64,000 nucleotides of DNA from Strongylocentrotus purpuratus (taxonomy: Eukaryota > Echinodermata > Echinoidea > Camarodonta > Strongylocentrotidae): assembly GCF_000002235.5 (NCBI RefSeq), contig NW_022145564.1, forward strand, positions 347,501 to 411,500, given 5' to 3'. Of this stretch, positions 47,106-57,162 are shown in pieces. The first letter of the stretch is position 1; each line of letters opens with the position of its first letter. The notes under the pieces were generated by a model. It searched no databases. It was not told the DNA's origin and worked only from the letters and a program-made list of their open reading frames with translations. The translations under genes were made by a program, and so were the position numbers.

Positions 47106-49567
47106 ATGATGAAGGTTATGATCGCTCTGATGGCCCTGGTGGTCCTAGCTGCAGCTTTCGATCAAGAAGAAGCTGAGGTTGATTTCATCAAGAGAGATCC
47201 AGTCCTCCAAGATTACTTCATGGCTGAGAAGAGGGGACAGAGCATGAGGAAGTACAAGGGTAAGATAATATCATTATTGAGTTCCCTTTAACTGGTGATG
47301 CTGTTCATGATTAGTTTTCTGTTCCATGAGTAAACAAAGAGAGATGAATAACAAAAGAAAGTAAAAGAAAATATACAAACAAGGAAGACCGTACTGCAAG
47401 CGTCACCGGCTCTCGTCGTAGATGGCGTTGTTTATTATAGAACTCAGTGTTATATTGCTCTGGCTCGTAATGTTATGAACCCGAGCAATATAACACTGAG
47501 TTCCTATAAAAAATCTATTTATTCAGATGGTCATATCCCAGCCAATACTTAACATATTCAATTGGTTTTTGACCTTCAGACATATTTGTTATGCACTTTC
47601 GGAAAATGAAGAAAAAATGAAGAAATAGATTTTTGATGACGTCACACTTCAATAATCTATGATGCGTCGATGTGTTGGGAATTGGGATAAACAGATCTAA
47701 AGAGAAGCTTGATTTTTGTGCAAAAGCAGATCTCAGATAATAAAGGAAGTTATTAAACTATTGGGAACTATACTTATGAAATGTTGTCAGATCACAAGCC
47801 TAACGTTTGTGAAATTGTTGGGTGAATGTCTGATATTATCTTATAGTCGGCTAATACAAATGGATTTTTATCGTGATGCGTTCAATCTTAATACACTAAT
47901 AATTCTTTGGATTTGTGTATTAATATTTTTACAAGGTTATAGAGTATTGAAATTGTGTGACTGGTTATGCAATTCAGTATTTATTGAACGCCTTTCATTC
48001 TGTTTCAATACGTTTTAAACGGATCAATAAGGTTGTTGTGTATTTAAATCATTCTTATAGTTTGTGAAACCCAGTTCAGCTCAGACCAGACCTGCTGGTG
48101 CTCTCGCCGTAATGGAAAGTTCGCTTTCTGCGCCGGTAAGAAAACTCTTCTATTCAATCATTGTACCATCCATGCTTAACATTTTCATTCTGTCCGATTC
48201 ATACGTGACGTCATTCATACGTGACATGGGTCAGTCAATTCCGAGAGGACAATACGTCTAACGCCCGTAATACTCAACGTAAAGTTTACAGTTGATAATT
48301 TAAAACTATTCATACTTCCGTCTTCTCTACGTGCCATGTCCTGAGACGTTGGCGACCATGGAGTGCCACAACTCTCTGTCCCATATTCTATGAAGTAATT
48401 CATTCTCCCCGAGATCAATTCCACATTAAAAAATCCCACTCCTTAAGCTACTCATCCACAGAATCCTCCTTCTACCCCTACTCCTCCTCCCTCGATTCTT
48501 CCAGTCAGTGCAAGATTTTCCAAACCATTCTTCCGTATAACATGGCCCAAGAAGCTCAGCTGTCAACCTCTTATATTATCCAGAAACTATTCATACTCGT
48601 ACAAAATGTTGTTATTTGTTATGTGTAAACTTAATTTGTTCCGAGTTATGTTTTTTGATGATGTGACATTATTAAAGGTACTATGTCCCTTTTGCAGCCA
48701 ACCTCAAATTCTGTAGAACTTTGCAGGAATTATGAATATGTCATGTATGTCCTATCTGTGAAAATTTAAACGTTAGCAGTGTCCTCATATTCAATTATGC
48801 AAGGAAACCCGTTTACTTGCTAGACTTCACTGTCAGACACTATTGAGTGACTGACTGGCCTTTTTTCTTCTTTGGTAATAACATACACGAAAAGAGTTGT
48901 AAAGGGTAAATGAGCATTTGTCTACATCAATAACCCACTTCTTGTGATGGCCAAGATTAAACTGATTGAATCTTTGCGCAGCATAAAACGTATGACCATT
49001 CGGTACAATTGTCTGAAAATCAAGACTATTACTTTTGGGCTCTATAACCCTAAAGTCGATTTGACAACTAAAAGTCATTATTTTCCCACTTGAAGATATT
49101 TTCAAGCCCTACCTTTTTTAGGGAAGTTCTAAATTAGTATTATCTTTCAAATGCAGTTGGAATTTAACTTTTTCATTTTTTTGGCCTGCAAATGGGACAT
49201 AGTACCTTTAAAGCTAATATCTAAAAGTTGTTCCAGTCCACTTTTTATTCTCGAGAATAAACAGTGACGTGGAGGGGAAGAGGGCTCAATGGGGGAAGAG
49301 GGCTCTATGTATTTTTTTTTCGTCGTACTAATTTTGTTTAATCACGGTAATTTTTCTCTTTTTTGTCCAGGCGCTGCTTGTGGTGAGAACATTTAAACTC
49401 CTCGCCCTATGATCTTTGAGTATTTATTTCCCACATGGCAGTGGGGATACTCAGCATGTTAATAATGCGGGCTTGTTTAGGGTTCACAGAATATTTTGAC
49501 TTGTAAACCTTGTCCATTTGTGTCTCTTTCTATCTTACTAGGCGCTGCTGGTGGTGAGGGCATCTAA
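47106..49567 (+). CDS. Secreted four-cysteine peptide precursor, copy 4 (CrAMP-like), with a duplicated last exon
   Basis: Coding exons 47106-47259, 48061-48135 and 49542-49567 total 255 nt, 84 aa. The precursor is identical to copy 1, with Met5. Exon 2 starts near 47054; the untranslated exon 1 ends at 46358. Features are the signal peptide 1-17, the acidic propeptide to KR 42-43, and the mature part with C53, C63, C65 and C75. An alternative terminal exon at 49371-49396 has its own acceptor and stop. The last intron is long (1.4 kb) because of a TTAA-flanked element. The gene is head to head with copy 3. The promoter is like copy 1, the Glu54 codon is like copy 3, and the last exon is like copies 1 and 2, so this copy is mosaic. 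Confidence 0.86.
47436..47507. repeat. Short perfect hairpin in copy 4 intron
   Basis: Arms AACTCAGTGTTATATTGCTC and GAGCAATATAACACTGAGTT flank a 22-base loop. The matching intron of copy 3 lacks it. Confidence 0.8.
48676..49207. mobile_element. Non-coding element flanked by TTAA, in copy 4 intron
   Basis: Ends AGGTACTATGTCCC and the complement lie next to TTAA at 48672-48675 and 49208-49211. It is 532 bp, similar in ends and length to the element at 40347-40853. Confidence 0.65.
49371..49396 (+). CDS. Alternative terminal exon 4a of copy 4
   Basis: TTTTTTGTCCAG precedes GCGCTGCTTGTGGTGAGAAC and an in-frame TAA. Spliced to exon 3 it would end AGAACGENI instead of AGAAGGEGI, adding a fifth cysteine (residue 80) and Asn83. 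The preceding intron sequence matches the copy 3 intron, while exon 4b is preceded by copy 1/2-type sequence. It may be a relic or a used alternative exon. Confidence 0.6.
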
Positions 49568-49751
49568 ATGTTTCGACCTTTGACATCTGACCTCTGACCC
49601 GCCTCATTCAACTGATCGATAACGATGTCCCAAAGCAGATATTTTTGTAGGAAAATCGTTTTTAGCAATGGTTTTCATCCCATGCAACCAATTATGGCAG
49701 CTGTCAGCGATATACTGGTCTTGTTACGTTTGCTTCTCTACTACGGCAGGA

Positions 49752-49757
49752 ATTAAA
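49752..49757 (+). terminator. Poly(A) signal (ATTAAA), peptide gene copy 4
   Basis: ATTAAA about 185 bases beyond the exon 4b stop, in sequence matching the copy 3 flank. Confidence 0.55.
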
Positions 49758-49949
49758 ATGTAGAATTTTGACCCGAGAAATGTTGAGGCTTCATCTCATT
49801 CTTCAAAGTATTTGTGTAATCGACCTCTCATCTTTTGATTGATACTGAAAGGATATATGAAAGGGGTGAGGGGGTTGGCAAAGTTAGTCCAGGGTCTTAG
49901 ACGTCCTTAGTTGTAAAGAGTAAAGAAGACACATTAAATATGTAGTGTG

Positions 49950-49994
<45 letters not shown>

Positions 49995-50049
49995 AGAGAA
50001 TTTAGATAGAGAGAAGAGAAAAAGGGGGCAATAAATAGAAAGATAGAAT

Positions 50050-50083
<34 letters not shown>

Positions 50084-50445
50084 GAGCGTAGAGACAGAGA
50101 GAGGGTAAGAAAGAGAGATAGAGAGAAAGAGAGGGGAAATTGTTGAACGAGAAAGAGAGATAAAGGGAGAGAGGGAGGGAGAGAACGAGAGGAAGAGACA
50201 GGACATAAGCTTAAAAACTCTTTACCATCACCATCATCACCACCATCGTCTCATCATTTATCATCATCATAATTGCCATCAGAGGGAGAGAGAAAAAAAA
50301 GTTGAGAGACAGAGAGAAAGAGAGAGAGAAAAAAGTTGAGAGAAAGAGAGAAAGGGAGAGAGGGAGGGAGAGAATGAGAGGGAGAGACAGAGAGAAAGGG
50401 AGAGAGGAAGGGAGAGAATGAGAGGGAGAGACAGGACAGAAGCTT
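49950..50445. repeat. GA microsatellite block beyond copy 4
   Basis: (GA)n stretches broken by a CATCAC-rich piece at 50222-50280. It is the inverted counterpart of the block beyond copy 3. Confidence 0.95.
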
Positions 50446-53173
50446 GAAAACTGAAACTTATCTAATACAACTTTTTACCGTTACCATTATCATCATCACC
50501 CTCATCATAAGTTCATAACAGAGATGCCAACTTTTGAAAATCAGAAATAGGGAGGATTTGCTAGGACACCAAATAATGTGCGCGTAGCGCACATCTCGAG
50601 CGCGTAGCGCTCGATCCATGCGGCGGGGTCCAGGGCCCGCCTTAGGGCCCTGGAAGCTCTGGGGTTTCTAGATGCTCTCTGGTGCGATCTGAGCCTTATT
50701 TTGGAGCATTTTACATGTGTATTTAGTTAAATAATTCCCACTTTTTTATTAAATAGGCACTTTTTTGGAATATACATTTTTAAAAATTGAGGGGACAGTA
50801 GAAGATGAATTTTGACGTAGATAATCAATATTCTTCTTACCTTACTTGCTGGCACTAGTGCAGGCAGCTTTAAGTGACAGTTTTGTGGCTTTCTTAGCCC
50901 TGTTGATGATTTCTTTGCTGTATTCTCTGTTGAAGCAAGGGGTATTGTGGGCGAGCTTCTCAATCAGCAGCGCTTCCAAGGTTTTAACACTTAAGTTTGG
51001 CCGAAATTCGGTGTGGTTTTTTCTCACGATACTGAATGCCCTCTCACATGATGCATTGGAATGCGGAATGACCAAGATTCCCTTCATCACTTTGGTCAAA
51101 GTAGGGTACATCTTGGCACCAGTACAGGGATCTGGGAGCTGAGAAATCCGATGCCACTGCTCATCCACTCTTACTGTCTCAGTAGCAATTGAAGCTATGG
51201 AGGTGTCTGCCTGGTAGTGGGCAAATTCACTCTCCAGACTGTCAACATCACCGTCACCCAACAGACAGGGGAATTTCTTGACGAAAAACTCCACAGAGTC
51301 AAACCCCACTTCTTGGTGTTGCTTGAGATCCAGCACCTGAGCATGCTTTGCTAATTCATCATCTAGAGGCCAGGTTTTGAAGATGTAAGCACAGGCTTTC
51401 ACATAGTACGAGCGAACAGCACTGAAGAAACCTTGGATGTCTGACTCACTCAGAGTGAAGGTTGACTTCTCTAGGCTTCTCTGTTCTCTTATGTATAGTT
51501 TGGCATCCTTCCCAATCATGAGTTCCTCATCATTCTTCTGATGATTTCTGTCAGAGTAAGGTACTTCTAACAGAGCAACTGATGACACTGATGATGGTTT
51601 CAAAAACCGGATGAAGATATCCTTCAGTAGTCCATTGAGTTCTCTGTGGAGGAGATGGATACAAGGTTCTTCCCTTTGGAGCAGAAGATTCCCCTTCTCA
51701 AAAAGCCTGTTTGCATATCGAAGGAAGAAGCAATAGAGTTTGGTTTGGGGTGACAAGAACATCCTGTTGGCACGTTTTTCTCTGGATTCCTGCAAGGTGT
51801 GGGAGGACGATGCACTGCTAGCTGCAGGCTGATTGCACTTGTGTTTGCTGGCAGCAGAAGAGGTCGGAGTACCTTTACGCTTGAGGTGAGAGCTAGTAGG
51901 TGCAGCCAAGGAAGGTGTAGGCTTCTGACTTGAGGGTTTTGCTGAGCTTTTATCAACAGACTTGGCAAAAGCAGAACTTAACTTGGGTCCTCCTTTGCCT
52001 GTAGAAGAACTTGAAGGGCAGGTGCTGCTACCTGCTCTCACCATTGATTTTGATGCTGTCCCTGTTGTCTGTTTTGAGGCAGAGGCTAACTTAAGGGTAG
52101 CGGGAACTCCTGCCCCACGAGAGCTAATTGTAGCTTTAGATCCTGCAGTTCCAGTAGATACAACAACAGCGTTCTTCTTCCTCAATGTTATGGCTTTCAC
52201 TGGTTTCATTTTTCTTTGCACTTCTTTTTTGAAGAAGAGGCGAAGTGGCTCCCACTGTTCTATCAGCCTGTCTAGGCACTGGCCAAGTGACAACCATCTT
52301 GTTGCGCCATGCTTCAGTATCTTATGTGTAGGGGCATCACAGAGTTCTTGCAGTGCTTTAACTCCTTTGATACGTTTACTACTTTTGTCTAAGTAGTAAT
52401 AGATATCAACGAGAAAGTCATCCAATGCAACTGGCAAGGCCTGAGCTGCCTTCTTGGCTGTATTATGGATCATATGGCATGGACATCCCATGATGTAGCA
52501 CTCTGGATTTTCTTTGTGGATATAAGCAGCAACACCTTTGTGTTTGCCCAACATGACAGAAGCATTATCCGCACAAAAGGACACACAATTTCCCCATGGA
52601 ATTTTCCTGTCATTAAGCTCACTATGAAGCAGTTTGTAGATGTTTACTCCTGTGGAATCTTGTTTGCATGCGGGCAAACTTAGCAAACCTTGCTTCACAA
52701 CCCCAGCGCTGTCATCATAGTACATAATCAAGACAGGATAAAGCTGAGAATCACCACCATCATTACTACCATCTGTAGCTAAGCTGAATGGAAATGATCT
52801 AGCAATATCGGCAATAGCTGAAGCAGTCACATTCGATAACTCACCAATTATTGCTGAAGTTTTTGTTCTTGCACAACCATACGTAGAAGCCACTTTCGAG
52901 TCTGGAAACATCTTCCGAAATAGAGGGCCAGCGTGGTCTGCGACAGCTATTGGCAAGTTATGTTCCACTATAAATCCAGTAAAGAAAAGCTCGGCTCTGG
53001 TAACATCCTCTTCCTCGCTCGTCCCTTGCTTGGTGAAATAAGTCATAAGGGTACTCTTGCCCGAAGATCTCGCCTTCGCAATGTCTGTGTGCCGTTTGAT
53101 CCCAACGTGCTTCCGAATATCATCACGACCGCCGTGCTCAACTGAAATGTCAACGCTGCATATCGTACAAAAT

Positions 53174-54929
53174 CATGGGTGTCGATCCCGGGGGGGATGG
53201 GGGGGATATATCCCCCCCCAATATTTCAGGTGGGGGGGATGGCCTGTACAATCATCCCCCCCAATAATTCACCATAAAATTATTTTTTTAAATGAAGAGA
53301 AAAATTAATGATGAGAGTCCGATGAGAGTAGTTAATTGTTATTACTCGCAAGATGACCATCAATATACACATTTTGCTATCTCATTTTCATAATACATAC
53401 ATTATATACGAAGTTAATAAGACAACCGTATATGAGACAAGAATAAATTGAATTCTCGCTCATACGGCTTCATCAGGAATTGATGAATTTATTCAATTTG
53501 TTCAATCAACAGCATATCATAGAAATGCAGTGCGCCAAATGCAAAGACGCAGCATCAAAAGCAACGAGCTAAATGTTAAGCGCGAAGCACAAAAGTAGCA
53601 ATCTGCAATGCACATCAGACAATCCTGGACAGTGTAAACATAGATGAACTCTGTGACGATTTCGTGATGAGATCGGAGACAAAGAGAAAGATTTTCGGAC
53701 ATTAGTATGACTTATAAAATAGTTCACTAGTTGTTATGTTGTTTCCGTTCACCCTTTTTAAAATTCACGTCATTGTATCTTTATTTTTATTTTTTTCACT
53801 CATTTTATTTCCTGATATTTCCTAAAACATTTTTCATTTTTGGAGAAAGATTATTATGTCACAACTTATTTTCAGTTGGGAAACTGAATTCAGACAAGGA
53901 TTAATATAGAGAACAGTACAATGAATCGTCTTCTTTCTCTAATAATTTAGCGAACAGGGCAAAGCTGTTAGGGGGGCAACTGAATTCAGACGTGGATTAA
54001 GAGTAATAATCAAATGAAACGTCAAAGTACACGATACAACTAATCGTCTTCTTTTACTAATAATTTAATAAAACGTGAAAGCTTCCGCGCTACGCGCGGA
54101 ATGGGCGAAAGTGAATACAGACAAGGATAAAGAGTAATAATTTATTGAAACATTAAAGCTTCCGCGCTTCGCGCGGTAGGGGGGAAACTGAATTCATGAA
54201 GGACACGATACAACAAATCGTCTTCTTTCTCTAATAATGTAATAAAATGTGAAAGCTTCCGCGCTTCGCGCAGGATTGGGTAAAAATGAATTCAGACAAG
54301 GATTAAGAGTCGAGAATGGTACATAGAATCGTCTTCTTTCTTTAATAATCTAATGAAACGTCAGAGCTTCCGCGCTACGCGCGGGGGAAGGGGAACTTGA
54401 TTCAAACAAGGATTAAGAGTCGAGAATGGTACATCGAATGTCTTCTTTCTTTAATAATCTAATGAAACGTCAGAGCTTCCGCGCTACGCGCGGGGGAAGG
54501 GGAGCTTGATTCAAACAAGGAATAAGAGTCGAGAATGGTACATAGAATCGTCTTCTTTCTTTAATAATCTAATGAAACGTCAGAGCTACCGCGCTACGCG
54601 CGGAGGAAGGAGAATTTAATTCAAACAAGGATTAAGAGTCGAGAACGGTCCAACGAATCGTCTTCTTTCTCTAATAATTTAGTGAAACGTCAAAGCTTCC
54701 TCGCTTTGCGGGGGGGGGGGGGGACTCCCCCTCCCTGCACCCAACCCCCTAGGAACCGCGCTTCGTGTGCTAACTACCGCCCCCCCCCCCTTAAATTAAA
54801 TCCTGGCTACGCGCTTGGGAGGGGTGCAACTTGCCACACGCTTCTACCACTTTGGTTGCTTTGATCCATTGCCGAAAATATTTTGGCACCTATCATCCCC
54901 CCCAACCACGGATACAAATCGACACCCTT
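53174..54929. mobile_element. Nested non-autonomous hAT-like element
   Basis: GTACAAAA occurs at 53165-53172 and 54930-54937 as a target-site duplication (a ninth base, T, also matches). The ends carry GGGTGTCGAT and its complement ATCGACACCC, followed by G-rich and C-rich tracts. The 1.76-kb interior has no transposase and is largely tandem repeats. It inserted in the coding sequence of the surrounding hAT transposase, so it is younger. Confidence 0.82.
53880..54715 (+). repeat. Tandem repeats of about 110 bp with a CGCG palindrome
   Basis: Six to seven units contain GCTTCCGCGCTACGCGCGG or a close variant, a GAATCGTCTTCTTTCTTTAA stretch and TAATGAAACGTCA. Later units are about 111-113 bp apart; earlier ones are shorter. 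Confidence 0.85.
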
Positions 54930-55477
54930 GTACAAAATGCATGATGAATTCCTCTATCAGACTTCCGAATACACGGGAACTGAAGACTGTATTCGGCCTT
55001 ATACTTTTGAGACCATTTTTTGGTCTTCTTTTGCTGTTTTTCCGCCATTCCGTGTCAATTTCAAAAAATTGGTTACGCCAAAATCGCCCTTTGATGTTCC
55101 ACTGCGCGACTCCACTATCTTCAACTCCAGCGGCCACTCACACAGCGCTCGGCCGGGACCGCCGGGCTGGTCCGCAGTGAAATCCCGTTCGGCGCATCGC
55201 ATGCAGCTGCAAAGCATGCGAGCTACTGAGCCAATCTTTCGCTGCTCCTTATTTTTTTTGCTTTTACGTAGAATTCGGTAGCAGCGAACATAGTTGAATT
55301 ACTACATGCTAAAGTTAGCAGACGATATTTCTCATTCAATTCGAAGATAAATATACTGATCAGTGCAAAAATATCATAATATCGGGAGGATAAGGATGGA
55401 GATCGTAAGGTCGGGAGTTGGGGTGAAAAATCGGGAGCCTCCCGATGAAATCGGGAGGGTTGGCATCTCTGTCATAA

Positions 55478-57091
55478 CCATCATCATCCTCATCACTATT
55501 GCTCACCATTAATATATTTCTCTTAGCCTAGTACATATTGCACAAAACTAAATATTCTCTCCCTTTTTTACACATCAGTACCTTAAAACAGCTCATCAAA
55601 TACACTGCTAATGACTCGCTGTAAGATGAAATTGGAATTACAATCATGTCTGACATAAGAAATAAAACAAACATTTTTGGTTCTTTTGATGACATTTTAT
55701 TATGAAATGTAAGAGTCATTCAGCTTTCAGTAGAAACAGCCTTCATACATCTGAATACACTCTGAAATACAATTCAAGGAAAAAGCGCTTGCATATCAAT
55801 ATATCTCAACACAATATACATGTATGCATGTATTCCATAAAGGATTTTGTATAATATATGTTTTACATTTTCATTAGGGCTTCACATTAATTACCTCCGT
55901 CATACCTTACACTGCAAAATATTAACGACCTACATCATTATATGCCTTTGAGAATCTCTTTCATACAATAAACCATAGTCTAAAAACCATGGTCTATGAA
56001 AGACTTGATAAATATGAAAAATATCATCATATTCTAAAACTGGAAGCTCTATATTAATCAAGATACACAACTCAGATATAATAGAAACCTTCTACATAGA
56101 AAACTTGAAAGTATGTTACGACTGGTAGAAATCATATATGATTGCACATTTCCATATTGAAAAAAAGGGAATACACGTTATTGCTTCTCAATGTAATTCG
56201 TAGTCAGCGAACATATAAATAACTTGATGGTTCCTTGATATATCTACTACCCCCCCCCCCCCCCCCCCCCCCCATAATTCGCATGTAGCCTAGTTTCTAA
56301 GAAAAACATGAACATGAACAAGTGAATATACAACAAATGAAATTGCACGCAACCATTCTTAGCATACACAGTCAAACCTGTCAAGGGAAACAGGAAGACA
56401 GGCCACTGTAGACAAGTAACCTTTCTAGACAGGTTACGGTATTCAACACACAATTCCACTGTAGACAGGTGGCCGTAGTTTAGAGAGAGAGAGTTGACCA
56501 CTACGGCAATTGATTCACAGAACTTAAACGTTTGTGCATAATTAATCATGGCATTCTCCGGAATATATTATTATTGTATTACCAATACAAGCACCTAGCA
56601 CACTATAAATGTGTATCCCGAATAAACAATAAAAAAAACAAGATATATAATAATTCCACTTTGAAAATTCATTATTGCACAGTTTTCTTATTACTAGCAC
56701 CTTGTATTCTACAAATCATTTGTTACCACCTCTTGAAATACATATGTCACTTTTGCAAGATATCTAAATATTGCACTCTGAACAATTCAATACTGCATAG
56801 ATCGATTGATAGTAGAATACATTGTACAAGACATACATGAAAATAAATCATTTCAGAAGAACACACATACACAGTATTTAGCAGGTCAATTATCTACAGA
56901 CAATTAAAAATTTCATGAATATTAACATTTTCATGAAAACAAAAAATAAGGTGAATTCTGTTCTCATACATGTATTTGGTCAGAACAGCTTTATGGGAAC
57001 GTAACTGGGATTTCAACTGAGATCACATTTTAACTATTATCTCCAAGACATCACTTTTGAATGCAGTTTTTGAATTTTTTTTCTCTCATCA
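55478..57091. other. Right arm of the inverted duplication, no gene
   Basis: 55480-56600 matches the reverse complement of about 40080-41760. A run of 22 C at 56251-56272 faces a G run at 41451-41464 in the other arm. 56360-56520 is an inverted CACCTGTCTACAGTGG-type repeat. AT-rich sequence continues to the poly(A) signal of the next gene. Confidence 0.7.
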
Positions 57092-57097
57092 TTTATT
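57092..57097 (-). terminator. Candidate poly(A) signal of the Ig/FN3 receptor gene
   Basis: AATAAA on the minus strand about 66 bases beyond the stop codon. Confidence 0.55.
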
Positions 57098-57162
57098 AGA
57101 AACAACATATCATAACAAAAACACAACAATGCTGCATAACCAAGGCATATCTGGTGTTGAGT

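Larger units (their letters stand above)
50842..55048 (-). pseudogene. hAT transposase, split by a nested insertion
   Basis: The main open frame runs 53172-50842. A 37-codon start segment, 55048-54938, opens with ATGGCGGAAAAA and leads in phase into the same frame if the nested element and one target copy are ignored; that implies about 813 residues. The N-terminal part has a BED-like zinc finger (FCTICSVDI, HGG, then spaced His). The core has ATDGSND and CADNASVM (candidate Asp residues), GATRW, and near the end SNASCERAF (candidate Glu) in the hAT dimerisation domain. A Ser/Thr/Lys-rich insert of about 120 residues lies in the middle (52180-51780). The element cuts and pastes DNA. As found, the frame meets TGA at 53175-53173 just before the finger. 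A shorter product from Met at 53046 would lack the finger. Confidence 0.85.
50519..55471 (-). mobile_element. hAT DNA transposon, 4.95 kb
   Basis: Perfect 13-bp terminal inverted repeats CAGAGATGCCAAC (50519-50531) and GTTGGCATCTCTG (55459-55471) are flanked by the direct repeat TCATAA (50513-50518 and 55472-55477). Six bases is shorter than the usual 8-bp hAT duplication, so the target site may be slightly eroded. The element carries one transposase gene on the minus strand and a nested element. It sits in the right arm of the peptide-gene duplication: sequence on either side matches the uninterrupted left arm near 41.7-41.8 kb. Confidence 0.85.

Noticed and set aside
53057..53308. Gly/Pro-rich open frame on the plus strand
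   Set aside because: It crosses the end of the nested element and its G-rich tract, and overlaps transposase coding sequence on the other strand.
54844..55137. 97-residue minus-strand open frame in the hAT element
   Set aside because: It is out of frame with the conserved transposase start, which reads in another frame from 55048 into the zinc finger.
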